In this document: positions 55,501 through 63,691 of the stretch, one piece after another | How positions within the stretch are numbered: the stretch's first letter is position 1 | Layout of the letters: every line of letters starts with the position of its first letter | Assembly: GCA_050951725.1 (NCBI GenBank) | Contig: JBMNJO010000019.1 | Span: 62,001-126,000, forward strand | Direction of reading: 5' to 3' | DNA: 64,000 nucleotides | From: DTU052 sp050951725 | GTDB lineage: Bacteria > Bacillota > Syntrophomonadia > Syntrophomonadales > DTU052 | Program-made: the position numbers and the translations under genes | The notes under the pieces: generated by a model | Databases searched by the model: none | What the model was told of the DNA's origin: nothing | The model's input: only the letters and a program-made list of their open reading frames with translations

Positions 55501-55673
55501 CCCGCCGTTTCATCGACAATGCTTTCCGAGACGGAACGCTTAAAACAACCGGTACAGCCATTGATAAAATCATGCCACCTGTATCTCGCTTTGGCGGAGG
55601 CAGAGCCGCGAAAAAACAAGGAATTATCGAAAAACTAATGTTATTCTTTGAGAAGTATTTAGGGTTGATATAG
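52572..55673 (+). CDS. hsdR: Type I restriction enzyme subunit HsdR
   Basis: A 1033-aa motor-endonuclease. The PD-(D/E)xK nuclease is D152 in RYDVTILV and E166-x-K168 in VHVELKRRG. The SF2 translocase has Walker A HTTGSGKT (324-331), motif II DECH (432-435), motif III GFTGTPIF and motifs V/VI LTGFDATTLNTLWVDK and LIQAFSRTNR. It cuts unmethylated DNA far from the target after translocation. Full length and apparently functional, it is followed by a strong terminator. Confidence 0.96.
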   Translation: MSIYNIVASTDEATVVAEYAAEYNVRPEKYQSEAELEREFIRQLTSQGYEYISVHNEASLIENLRKQLELLNDFTFTDSEWDRFFTECIANTNEGIVEKTRKIQDDHIQILKREDGTTKNIYLLDKKNIHNNRLQVINQYEEAGGKHETRYDVTILVNGLPLVHVELKRRGVAIREAFNQIKRYQRDSFWAASGLFEYVQIFVISNGTHTKYYSNTTRNAHIKEQSSSERRRSKKTSNSFEFTSFWADANNKIIPDLVDFTKTFFAKHTLLNILTKYCIFTSEDLLLVMRPYQIAAAERILSRIVVSTNYKKMGTTAAGGYIWHTTGSGKTLTSFKTAQLASALPYIDKVLFVVDRKDLDYQTMKEYDRFEKGAANGNTSTRVLQRQLEDRDEKGNPHEYKIIVTTIQKLDIFIRKNKHHDIYKKHVVLIFDECHRSQFGEMHQAITKSFKNYHIFGFTGTPIFAANASSGGNPLLRTTEQAFGEKLHTYTIVDAINDGNVLPFRIDFINTIKMPDYVNDKKVYSIDREKALADPQRISEIVSYVLEHFDQKTKRNSYYTFSAKWEEADKHNPKKMIEKRETRRVAGFNSIFAAASIPMAIRYYNEFKKQIAEMNRNLTIAIIFSFSANEEDPDGLLPEEDFNMENLDQSSRDFLEAAIRDYNSTFSTNYDTSSDKFQNYYKDLSLRVKNREIDILIVVNMFLTGFDATTLNTLWVDKNLRQHGLIQAFSRTNRILNSVKTYGNIVCFRDLKEETDKAIALFGNKDAGGIVLLKTYEEYYNGYDDKGEYKPGYAELITTLTTQYPLGQPILGEEAEKDFIRLYGAILRLRNILTSFDDFEGNEILSERDFQDYQSIYIDLYQEYRKGADGDKETINDDIVFEIELVKQIEVNIDYILMLVAKYQKSNCKDKTILTTIDKAINSSIELRSKKELIERFIEQVNVSTKVDEDWRKFLHERKEADISAIIEEERLKPEETRRFIDNAFRDGTLKTTGTAIDKIMPPVSRFGGGRAAKKQGIIEKLMLFFEKYLGLI

Positions 55674-55713
55674 ATTAATATCAATCGCTAATTCAAAAAA
55701 TAATATCTTTATA

Positions 55714-55764
55714 AAAAGACCAGTCACAATCAGGCATGAATGCTTGAAGTGACTGGTCTTTTTT
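55714..55764 (+). terminator. Terminator of the hsd operon
   Basis: AAAAGACCAGTCAC pairs with GTGACTGGTCTTTT around a 21-nt loop and runs into T6. Confidence 0.85.
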
Positions 55765-55779
55765 GCTCCGCTCGAAGCT

Positions 55780-57696
55780 GTTCAGTTAAGTTTTTCTTCA
55801 ATCTCACATTTCGCACCCTTCATCAGATATTCTTGTTAGTTTTCGATGCATCAAATCAACCAGCAACTAAGCCATGGTCGCATTGCTATTTAGTGCCGTG
55901 CAGTAGACCTTCTCACTGAAACCAGCTAGATGTAGTAACCGGATTACGTTTTTATCATATTGATTCTCTGGCAGTAGCCTTTGGACACCTTGATCCGTTT
56001 TAACCTTAATAACCGTCAATCCCTCCAGCATATCCAATATGGCTTTACCCGTTGGGTTATGGGTTTTTCGCTTTCCGGGTATCAATACTGGATCTTTCTC
56101 AGCTGCCAGGTTATTTCTTACACGCCGTTGCAATAGCGTGTAGATCAGTAACGACATCAGGAACACATACCCTAGTGCAACTACTCGCTCCGTGTTCTTT
56201 ACATAGATTCCGTCAACATAAACAGGGTCTTTTAGAAATCGGAACCCCTGCTCTACCTTAGTCTGCTCCTTGTATTCCTTCAGAACTTCAAGGGCACTCA
56301 CTTCCTTATCTAGAACGCTGGTAACCAGTATGAAGGTACTTGCGCGTGCTTTGGCTTCTGCTAACGCGGATTGATCGATATCACCCACGGTGACATTGGC
56401 CCGGTACAGGGTTTTACTTTCCGGCACTTCGCCTTTTTTGGGTCTGCCGGGACGGCGTTCGATAACCGTATGACTTATGACTTCTCCGGTAAATGCTATG
56501 TAAAGCCCCTGATTTTCCTTGGTGAAGATTTCTAAGGCTTCCTTGGCATCTGCTTCACAAAAGAAATCGCGCTTACCAAGCTCCTGTGCTGAACGCGTAA
56601 GTGTTATCCGCTGTTTATCGACTTCTCCTTCTAATGCTTTTTCTTTGCGCTTATCCAGCGATGTAGAATGAATGACTACAAACCGATAGTTACGTTCTAG
56701 AAACTCCCGTTGAGTTTCCTGAATGCGGTAACTAGCTTTGTCGCTTCCCGGGCTCAACTGCCCAACATTTTGCCAATTGTTCTCCTGGAAGGCCCACTCT
56801 TTGAGTTCTTTTCCGATACCAAAGGTATCTGGCAACCGTGAGATGAAGGCAATATCCTTTTCGGCCATCAGATCCAAATTTGCTTTAGTTACCAGAGCTG
56901 AATCAGCCACATATATGCATTTTCCCTTTGCTACCGGGAGTAAGCTTTCTAGTTCTTCTAATACATCATGGTTCCATGTCTTGTCACTGGTGTTTCCATC
57001 CCTTAATTCACCACAGAGTGGTATTCCTTCATGGTTGACAATCAACCCATAAAGAAACTGCTTGAGGTCTGGACGGTGATCCTTACTGTAGCCATGAGTA
57101 ATTTTAAGTAGGTTATCATCATCTTCGTATTGACCATATACGGACTTACTAGTTGTATCTGCATGTACGCTATTGACATCAATTCCGTGGACCTTAACCG
57201 CTGATAAAGCAAGTTGTAGGTACACCCGTTTGGGGTGAGCCTGAGCTAGTTTATTTAACGCCCTTCCCAACGCATCGTCATTTAGGGCATCAGCTGTTAC
57301 TCCAGGACCAAAGAGAAGCTCGGTGTCTTGATTTTTATAGAATTCTTCAATACGGTACAAAGGTTGTTTGGCGGTTAACACGTTGATTACCAGTGCTTGA
57401 ATCAGAGTACCTGGTGATAATCGACATTGTTTTGGATCCCATCTAACCATGCTATTAACGATTTCGCTTAGTTTGATTTCCTGGCACAGTCCGGCCACTA
57501 ATGGAGCTGATCCAGCTTGCAGAACTTTCATTTCATGGATTAAGCTCTTCATCCGTTATTCCCCCCAATACTTCGGGTATTGGGGAGTTCTTCGCCATGT
57601 ATCAGCTAAAATCCTTCTTGGTTATTATTTCCATTTAATAACTAGCTGTTTTCCTTCCTCAAGGGTGCGGAAGGTGAGTTCAATCCCTAAGTGAAC
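55780..57696 (-). mobile_element. IS1634-family (IS4 superfamily) insertion sequence
   Basis: Long imperfect inverted ends: GTTCAGTTAAG ... CGCACCCTT on the left and AAGGGTGCG ... CTAAGTGAAC on the right. A possible 3-bp TSD GCT lies outside (55777-55779 and 57697-57699 region). It has inserted within the right-hand copy of the acyl-CoA synthetase terminator repeat. A hairpin CCCCAATAC/GTATTGGGG lies just upstream of the transposase. Confidence 0.78.
55867..57552 (-). CDS. IS1634-family transposase
   Basis: A 561-aa transposase. An N-terminal DUF4277 region (LVAGLCQEIKLSEIVNSMVR and SPGTLIQALVINVLTAKQPL) precedes the DDE core: VHADTTSKSVYGQY (first Asp), IYVADSALVTKANLDLM (second Asp) and the YREK-like EYKEQTKVEQGFRFLKDP (Glu). 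The C-terminal YVFLMSLLIYTLLQRRVR is typical of the family. Intact. Confidence 0.9.
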   Translation of the reverse strand: MKSLIHEMKVLQAGSAPLVAGLCQEIKLSEIVNSMVRWDPKQCRLSPGTLIQALVINVLTAKQPLYRIEEFYKNQDTELLFGPGVTADALNDDALGRALNKLAQAHPKRVYLQLALSAVKVHGIDVNSVHADTTSKSVYGQYEDDDNLLKITHGYSKDHRPDLKQFLYGLIVNHEGIPLCGELRDGNTSDKTWNHDVLEELESLLPVAKGKCIYVADSALVTKANLDLMAEKDIAFISRLPDTFGIGKELKEWAFQENNWQNVGQLSPGSDKASYRIQETQREFLERNYRFVVIHSTSLDKRKEKALEGEVDKQRITLTRSAQELGKRDFFCEADAKEALEIFTKENQGLYIAFTGEVISHTVIERRPGRPKKGEVPESKTLYRANVTVGDIDQSALAEAKARASTFILVTSVLDKEVSALEVLKEYKEQTKVEQGFRFLKDPVYVDGIYVKNTERVVALGYVFLMSLLIYTLLQRRVRNNLAAEKDPVLIPGKRKTHNPTGKAILDMLEGLTVIKVKTDQGVQRLLPENQYDKNVIRLLHLAGFSEKVYCTALNSNATMA

Positions 57697-57698
57697 GC

Positions 57699-57768
57699 TT
57701 CTTAAGGGCCTTTTTTTGCTCCATCTATGTCATTTATGTGAGTAATTCGTTTGCCCTGCAAGACAAAT
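57699..57768 (+). repeat. 70-bp direct repeat, right copy (island boundary)
   Basis: Identical to 17696-17765. The right edge coincides with the left end of IS21-D, and the left edge abuts the IS1634 element. Confidence 0.9.
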
Positions 57769-57900
57769 ATAAACGCTAAACTAAAAGTGAACCAGGGAAT
57801 TGAAAAACGCTAACAAAAAAGTGGACCACTCTGCCAAACCAATCCCCTATCATTGAAGGTGCAAAATAAACAATGTATGGGGGATGTAGGAGTGATCAGA

Positions 57901-59364
57901 GTGGACCAATATGATGATATCAGACAAATGTATCTCGTGGAAGGCATGTCTCAACGAGCCATTGCCAGGGAACTAGGAATATCCCGAAATACCGTGCGGC
58001 GTTACTGTCATGGGGCGAATGTTCCCTGGGAAAGAAAACCCGTAGATCGGGCAGCAAATATTGTGACGCCTGAGGTAGTAGACTTCATAAAATCTTGTTT
58101 TAAGGAGGATGCCCAAAGCCCGAATTCAAAGCAAAAACATACAGCCCGGAGAATCTATGAGCGTTTATGTGAAGAGAAAGGGTTTACGGGAGGAGCATCA
58201 ACTATTCGCCGCGCCGTTCGAGAACTCCGGGAGAAGCAGCCCAAGGTCTTTGTACCCCTGTCCTTTGACCCTGGCGAAGCTATTCAAGTTGACTGGGGAC
58301 AGGCCACAATCATCCTTAACGGAGTAAAAACTCAAGCCCATATCTTTTGTATGCGGCTAAGCCATAGCATCGCTCCGTTCGTCATAGCGTACCCCACTGA
58401 ACGGGAAGAGTCCTTTTTGGAAGCACATATCAGAGGCTTCGAATTCTTCGGTGGAGTAAGCCGTGACCTGATCTATGACAATTTAAGAACAGCGGTGAAG
58501 GAAGGCTGGGGCAAAAATGCTCGAGAACAAGACAAATTCGCAGCCTTCAGAGCCCATTACGCCTATCGACCCCTATTCTGCAATCCAGGTGAAGGCCATG
58601 AAAAAGGATTGGTTGAAAACCTGGTCGGCTATGCAAGAAGGAATTTTCTAGTCCCCCTTCCCGAAGTAACTAGCTTCGAAGAACTCAACCAGCTTCTGGA
58701 ACAACGATGCGCGCGATACATAGAGCACCACCGTGTCAGGGGACGGGACATGAGTGTCAAAGAGGCATTTGCGCTTGAGAAGAGCGCACTCCTGGCACTA
58801 CCAGTAAAGTCCTATGATGCAAGTAAAACAGCCGAAGTCAGAGTAGACTACTTCTCAACCGCTCGCTTTGAAACCAACTGTTATTCGGTTCCGGTCAAAT
58901 GGGTCGGTAAACAGGTAACTGTAAAAGCCAGTGGTTTAGAGGTTAAGATCTACTACCGGGGAGAAGAGATTGGATCCCATCCCCGCTCCTATCTAAAACA
59001 CAAGACCATTTATCAATTAGAGCATTACCTGCCTTTGATTGAACAACGTCCCCGGTCAGTATTTCATGCCCGACCGGTTAAGGAGGCTAATATACCGGAA
59101 CAAATATATGCCTATGCTAATAGGCTGCCAAGCCCTGATAAGGCCATGGTAAGACTACTGCGGTTAATGGTTGATTACGGAGTGGAAGCAGTATTGAATG
59201 CCGTAAAGGATGCCCAGGCCAAACAGCATTACTCAATCGATGTCCTCCAGTTTAATCTTAAACGAGGCGAAAAAGCCACCGAGTTATCTATTAAGGGTCC
59301 ATCCGTTAATCTGGTCGATATTAGTGCCTATGATCAACTCCTGAAAGGGGGTGCATGCATGTGA
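57901..59364 (+). CDS. istA: IstA transposase of IS21-D
   Basis: A 487-aa DDE transposase from the GTG at 57901 (8 nt after GGAG); the frame is open back to 57853. The HTH is SQRAIARELGISRNTVRRYC. The rve core has IQVDWGQATIIL (first Asp), DLIYDNLRTAVK (second Asp) and GHEKGLVENLVGYARRNF (Glu). The C-terminus MVRLLRLMVDYGVEAVLNAV was used to recognise the split IS21-A istA. It overlaps istB by 10 nt. Confidence 0.94.
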   Translation: MDQYDDIRQMYLVEGMSQRAIARELGISRNTVRRYCHGANVPWERKPVDRAANIVTPEVVDFIKSCFKEDAQSPNSKQKHTARRIYERLCEEKGFTGGASTIRRAVRELREKQPKVFVPLSFDPGEAIQVDWGQATIILNGVKTQAHIFCMRLSHSIAPFVIAYPTEREESFLEAHIRGFEFFGGVSRDLIYDNLRTAVKEGWGKNAREQDKFAAFRAHYAYRPLFCNPGEGHEKGLVENLVGYARRNFLVPLPEVTSFEELNQLLEQRCARYIEHHRVRGRDMSVKEAFALEKSALLALPVKSYDASKTAEVRVDYFSTARFETNCYSVPVKWVGKQVTVKASGLEVKIYYRGEEIGSHPRSYLKHKTIYQLEHYLPLIEQRPRSVFHARPVKEANIPEQIYAYANRLPSPDKAMVRLLRLMVDYGVEAVLNAVKDAQAKQHYSIDVLQFNLKRGEKATELSIKGPSVNLVDISAYDQLLKGGACM

Positions 59365-60128
59365 ACCCCGAGCAGGAAGTGATCAAGCTTTATGCGAAGC
59401 AATTGAAGCTTGCGACTTTGGCTAATATTGATGATCTTGTCCGCCAAGCGGAAGAAAACGGTCAGGGACATACCGCTTTTTTGAGTGAAGTATTGAAGCG
59501 GGAAATCAATCAAAGAGAAGAAAACCGGCAACGAAGAAACGTACGTCAGGCCAGGTTTCCCTTGGAAAAAACCCTCGACACTTTAGACCTTAACCGTTTT
59601 GAAAAAGTAGAAGCGGCTGTCATCTGGCAGCTGGCCACCGGCGATTTTGTTAAGCGCCGGGAGAATGTCATTATGATCGGGAGCCCAGGCACCGGTAAGA
59701 GTCACTTGAGTATCGGCCTTGGTCGCCGGATGTGTGGCCTGGGTTTTAAGGTTAGGTTCTACAATGCCGGTAATCTGGTAGCTGAACTAACCGAAGCTCA
59801 ACACGCCCGGTCTTTGCTAAAGCTTGAAAAGAGTCTGACCAAACTGGATCTGCTGATTCTGGACGAGCTTTCGTACCTAAGCTTTACGCGCGACCAGGCG
59901 GAACTCCTGTTCCATGTCCTGTCGGAGCGAAACGAACGAGGGAGTGTGATAATAACCACCAATTTAGAGTTCTCACGTTGGACAGATATCTTCCCCGATA
60001 CTATGTTAACGGCCGCTCTCATTGATAGGTTAACTCACCGGGCTTACATCCTTGATATGAATGGCTCATCTTATCGGTTAGAGCAGCGAATAAAAAAGAA
60101 ACGGGAAGGTGGTGAGAATGAGCAGTAG
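59355..60128 (+). CDS. istB: IstB ATPase of IS21-D
   Basis: A 257-aa AAA+ helper ATPase: Walker A MIGSPGTGKSHLSIGLG, Walker B LLILDELSYL, ITTNLEFSRW and final AYILDMNGSSYRL. It follows AAAGGGGGTG and overlaps istA. Homologous to, but clearly divergent from, the IS21-A IstB at 17952. Confidence 0.95.
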   Translation: MHVNPEQEVIKLYAKQLKLATLANIDDLVRQAEENGQGHTAFLSEVLKREINQREENRQRRNVRQARFPLEKTLDTLDLNRFEKVEAAVIWQLATGDFVKRRENVIMIGSPGTGKSHLSIGLGRRMCGLGFKVRFYNAGNLVAELTEAQHARSLLKLEKSLTKLDLLILDELSYLSFTRDQAELLFHVLSERNERGSVIITTNLEFSRWTDIFPDTMLTAALIDRLTHRAYILDMNGSSYRLEQRIKKKREGGENEQ

Positions 60129-60276
60129 GATAACAATTTCCCTTCTAGTCATTCGGCTCGGTTTTTATTGATTTAGGAATCTGTTGTGAGCAAGTGGCTC
60201 ACTTTTAAATGAGCATAAGTGGCTCAGTTTCTAATGAGCAGAGTGGTTCACTTTTTAGTTGACATTCACAGACAAA

Positions 60277-60418
60277 TGGTTTCCAACAAAGCTTATACTT
60301 CTCTGGTAGATACTTTGCCCAGTCATCAGGAACTGTTTGTAGAGCCTCTTATTCAGTAAATGGAGCAAATGTAGATGATATGAATAAGATAACATAAATA
60401 AACTGGGGAGGTATTATT
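60277..60418. other. Upstream region of the DUF2935 gene
   Basis: About 140 bp right of IS21-D. A 26-codon frame (ATG at 60275, MVSNKAYTSLVDTL..., stop 60355) could be a remnant or leader peptide, but has no ribosome-binding site. The DUF2935 site GGGGAGG lies at its end. Confidence 0.3.
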
Positions 60419-61342
60419 TTGGACCGAGAACTGTCAACCATGGACTTTATCCAAAAGTCATTAGGTCTGAACCTTTTCTTTTTAAGGATCATGAAGGAGC
60501 ACGCCCTCCTTCTGGAGGCGGGGATTGCTCCGAAGAACACTGAGCTGATTCAAAGGGCTGGTGAGCTCAGGAACAGCTACAATGATCTGCTTAATGAAGC
60601 TGTTAAACTGGCTAACTGCAACGTGAGTAAAACCCTCCTGGAATCAGAACAGATCGTAACCGACCGAACCCTCCTGGCAGAACAGAAAACCGAAAACCTG
60701 TCCGGTATAGATATTGATACGGCCCTGACCAAAAAAGAATTGCTGCTCCGGCCCGGCTACGAAGATCCTGGTTTGGGGGACGCGGTACGACGGCTTAACT
60801 CCCAGGCTATACATCTCACCCGTTCCCTGGTGGAATTCAAGACCTTAGTTCTGAACGGGGTTCTTAACTGCAAAATTTTTACCTATATCCTGCCGACCAT
60901 GATTGAGCACCTGCGTGAAGAGGCCGAAACCTTCATCGATTACCTGGATAGGCTGCAACGGGGATCAGATCCCTACCAAGTAAAGAATATCATGGATGCG
61001 AAGGCATTCTGGGATCATATTATGGCCGAACACGCCCAATTTGTGGCGCATCTGCTGGATCCTTCAGAAGCCAAACTTATTGGGCAGGCCGACCGGTTTG
61101 CAGAAAGGTTTTTCAGACTGGCCCGGAGAGCGGAACAGCTGCAGGGAAGAGGGAGATTTGACCGCTACATGAAGTCACTTATTCAGGAGGAAATAAAAGC
61201 TACCCGGGACATTAAGAAGTTCAAGAGCACCGGAGAAGACCTGATTCTCGCCTGCAAGGCAAAGTCCATTATTATTCCGCTTATCGCCGATCACATACTT
61301 CGGGAAGCCAATCATTTTCTGGCGGTGTTGACGGATTTATAA
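60419..61342 (+). CDS. DUF2935 domain protein
   Basis: A 307-aa, all-helical protein starting at a TTG, 7 nt after GGGGAGG. It has two DUF2935 repeats with paired histidine/glutamate helices: FFLRIMKEHALLLEAG (repeat 1) and WDHIMAEHAQFVAHLLDPSE (repeat 2), plus IEHLREEAETF and DHILREANHFLAVL. The His/Glu pattern suggests a four-helix di-metal site, but no activity is established. DUF2935 proteins are common in Clostridia and Bacilli. It is the first chromosomal gene right of the island. Confidence 0.87.
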   Translation: MDRELSTMDFIQKSLGLNLFFLRIMKEHALLLEAGIAPKNTELIQRAGELRNSYNDLLNEAVKLANCNVSKTLLESEQIVTDRTLLAEQKTENLSGIDIDTALTKKELLLRPGYEDPGLGDAVRRLNSQAIHLTRSLVEFKTLVLNGVLNCKIFTYILPTMIEHLREEAETFIDYLDRLQRGSDPYQVKNIMDAKAFWDHIMAEHAQFVAHLLDPSEAKLIGQADRFAERFFRLARRAEQLQGRGRFDRYMKSLIQEEIKATRDIKKFKSTGEDLILACKAKSIIIPLIADHILREANHFLAVLTDL

Positions 61343-61430
61343 AAATGGGAGCCAGCATAGGGCGTTAACCGAAGCAGCGACAAGAGAATTGGCTGCGGAA
61401 AAGCCAGATATGTGAAGACGTGTTTTGAGC

Positions 61431-61484
61431 AATCCCATGCTAAAAAGAATGAGGAACACACTCTGGTCTTAGCATGGGATTTGC
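61431..61484 (+). terminator. Terminator after the DUF2935 gene
   Basis: AATCCCATGCTAA pairs with TTAGCATGGGATT around a 25-nt loop; a short T-stretch follows. Confidence 0.65.
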
Positions 61485-61512
61485 TGTGCTATGAGTGAGC
61501 TGACGCCAGATG

Positions 61513-62226
61513 TCACTTGTTCACCAGACGCGCATAGGCTTTCTTGGCTCTCGTTCTCGGCATGGCCTTTTCTGAAAGTTTATCCAATACGTCGACAATA
61601 CTCTCCAGCTGATTTCCCGGGAAACCGGCCAGCAGGTGCTCATCCGGTATGTTGGTTGCATTTCGACAGCCGTAACAGCCCAGACAAACGTTCAATTTCT
61701 GGGTCAAGTACGGCACCACCAACGTATCTACGCAGGTGCCGTTAGACACGCTGGAACTAAACTGCAAACGGCCACCCTCTTGATAGATCGTGGCCAGGCT
61801 CAACCACATCAGGTGTTCAGGCTTTGTTTGCAGGGAGACAATATCCGGGTCATAATCTACATCCGCCAGCGGCGCAACAGCGATGCCTGAGAACTGGTTC
61901 TGTCTGAAACGCGGCAAAAGCTCCATGGATTTCCGAGCGCCTTTGGCTTCAAACGTGCCCAGCTTGTGCATCAGCTCGCCATTCAGAAGTTTTTCCGGGA
62001 CTGGCAGCAACCCCAATGCCGAACCACCGTTGGCGCAGGCAATATTCTCGGAGGTTACCAGAAGTTTCTTGCCTTCACGTGCTTTCATAACAAACTGGCA
62101 GAACGTCAACTTGTGACTGTTGTCATAGCCCGGCAGTTTATTATCATTAAGAAGTTTAATTCCTGCGGGCTGGCTGTCCAACCCCAAAACTGCAATTAGT
62201 TTCTCTGATAAAGATTTATAATCCAC
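61513..62226 (-). CDS. DUF169 domain protein
   Basis: A 237-aa protein. The GTG at 62226 (after AAGGAGATTTTCATT) gives MDYKSLSEKLIAVLGLDSQP; an upstream frame to 62310 has no such site. The DUF169 signatures are PAGIKLL, CQFVMKAREGKKLLVTSENIA with ACANGGSALGL, and the cysteine cluster VCLGCYGCRNATNIPDEH. Conserved cysteines suggest metal or cluster binding (inference). DUF169 proteins are widespread in anaerobes; their function is not known. Confidence 0.85.
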   Translation of the reverse strand: MDYKSLSEKLIAVLGLDSQPAGIKLLNDNKLPGYDNSHKLTFCQFVMKAREGKKLLVTSENIACANGGSALGLLPVPEKLLNGELMHKLGTFEAKGARKSMELLPRFRQNQFSGIAVAPLADVDYDPDIVSLQTKPEHLMWLSLATIYQEGGRLQFSSSVSNGTCVDTLVVPYLTQKLNVCLGCYGCRNATNIPDEHLLAGFPGNQLESIVDVLDKLSEKAMPRTRAKKAYARLVNK

Positions 62227-62352
62227 AATGAAAATCTCCTTTACCCGCGTAGGTGCCAACAGCTGTTTTGTTTTAAATTTTATCATCACATCATGGATAT
62301 GAAAACTCATGACGCCTTGGTGTTGGCCGGCAGTCTTAACGAAAGAAACAAT

Positions 62353-62374
62353 ACCCCCTTCGATTGCGAAGGGG
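62353..62374 (-). terminator. Terminator of the stalk-domain gene
   Basis: CCCCCTTCG pairs with CGAAGGGGG around a 4-nt loop. On the minus strand it is followed by GTATTGTTTCTTTC, a weak T-run. It lies 31 bp past the stop at 62405. Confidence 0.65.
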
Positions 62375-62404
62375 GCACATAAAAGTTAACCAGGGGTCGA
62401 ATGA

Positions 62405-63691
62405 CTAGATTTGAGCGTCTGTCATTTGTTGCGCCATATATTCATTAAGGTCTCGAGCCTGACTCACGTCAGGAATATCAAAAGGCTCGCCTATGTCATA
62501 GATCTCATAGTATGCTGTTTCAATTAGATGCATCTCAATTGGGTCCGAAACTTCATCCCCGAAGGTTGTCGCCGGCATCTTCAAGTCGATATTGGCTTCC
62601 AGATCCATAAAAGTGGGTACCAGATTGGCTTGATCCACCCAGACCCGGTAAACAATATCAGCCTTCATGTTCTTAAAAAGAGTCTGCATCATTTGGGTCA
62701 TGTCCTGATTGAAGTCCTGCCCATCCTCCATCTCCGGCATGGTGGGCATCTGATTCATAACGCTTTCAAAAAGCTTGTTGAAGCTTTCCGCTCCCATAGT
62801 AACGTTGATTACCCAGTAAGAACGTCCATCCCTCTCCTGGTCATCGCCAAAGCTCATAATGGCACCGGACTCTTGCATCATTTTCATGGATGCAATCGGA
62901 TCATTAGTGTTGGACTGTTCTATTAGAGTCTTCATGTCCATTCCCGGTATGCTCATCTTGAACCAGCCTTCTTCTTCCGGCAAAGTCATAAACATACCTT
63001 CTTCATTCATAAAGACTTCAGTAGTAGCTGAGAGTGCCAGGTCATGGGCTTCGGGGACGGCTGGAGAATCAATGGTTGTTTTTATGTAGGCTATCAACGG
63101 TTGTTGATGCATGGCCATATACATGTCCATGTTGGTAATGGCATGTACAGTCTCCTGCTTGGCAACATTGGTTATTTCCATATCCATGGAGATATTTACA
63201 TCTGCTTTATATGTTTGGTTCTTGATCATGGCCTCCGAGGATTTGACCATAATTTCTTCGATACTCATCCCCTGGCGTTTTTCGGAATACTGTACCCCTG
63301 CCGTCTTGCTGCTCTGTTCCCAGGTGATCGTGGCTCCAAAGGCTTCGCATATGAACCGAAGCGGTACCATTACTTCATCGTTGACCATAGTGGGGGCCTG
63401 TGGCATTATCATCTTTATGCCGTTCAGGCTCGCTTTGGTGTCGCCGAGTGTAAACTGGAGCGTAGCTGGACCTTTCTTGATGGTCACCAGGTTGTCTGCG
63501 ATATCTATGTCCGCACCCAAGACCCGGCCTATCAAATACAAAGGAACCATGGTTGTGCCGTTTTCCAGCTGCGGGGCAGTGCGCGGGGCGAAATTGTTTC
63601 CGTTGATGTTAAGGTTAACATCTGCCCAGACTGGATTGGCACAGAGCAGTAAAAAGAATACTGTGACAATCGCAACTAACTTTTGACGCAT
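62405..63691 (-). CDS. Secreted copper-amine-oxidase-like stalk-domain protein (DUF6612-like C-terminus)
   Basis: A 428-aa exported protein. The signal peptide is MRQKLVAIVTVFFLLLCANP with a likely cleavage after VWA. Residues ~25-140 are two copper-amine-oxidase N-terminal (PF07833) repeats: MVPLYLIGRVLGADIDI and MVPLRFICEAFGATITWEQ. The C-terminal ~280 residues (MIKNQTYKADVNISMDMEIT ... YRVWVDQANLVPTFMDLEAN) resemble the LppX/DUF6612 lipoprotein-like fold. PF07833 stalk proteins are common on the surface of clostridia. The start follows GGGAGGTC. Confidence 0.85.
   Translation of the reverse strand: MRQKLVAIVTVFFLLLCANPVWADVNLNINGNNFAPRTAPQLENGTTMVPLYLIGRVLGADIDIADNLVTIKKGPATLQFTLGDTKASLNGIKMIMPQAPTMVNDEVMVPLRFICEAFGATITWEQSSKTAGVQYSEKRQGMSIEEIMVKSSEAMIKNQTYKADVNISMDMEITNVAKQETVHAITNMDMYMAMHQQPLIAYIKTTIDSPAVPEAHDLALSATTEVFMNEEGMFMTLPEEEGWFKMSIPGMDMKTLIEQSNTNDPIASMKMMQESGAIMSFGDDQERDGRSYWVINVTMGAESFNKLFESVMNQMPTMPEMEDGQDFNQDMTQMMQTLFKNMKADIVYRVWVDQANLVPTFMDLEANIDLKMPATTFGDEVSDPIEMHLIETAYYEIYDIGEPFDIPDVSQARDLNEYMAQQMTDAQI

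Larger units (their letters stand above)
57768..60270 (+). mobile_element. IS21-D (2503 bp)
   Basis: Left end TATAAACGCTAAACTAAAAG, right end (reverse complement) TGTGAATGTCAACTAAAAAG, with inner repeats of the type AGTGGNNCAC at both ends. A 6-bp TSD GACAAA flanks it (57762-57767 and 60271-60276). It carries intact istA and istB and is related to IS21-A. Confidence 0.9.
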
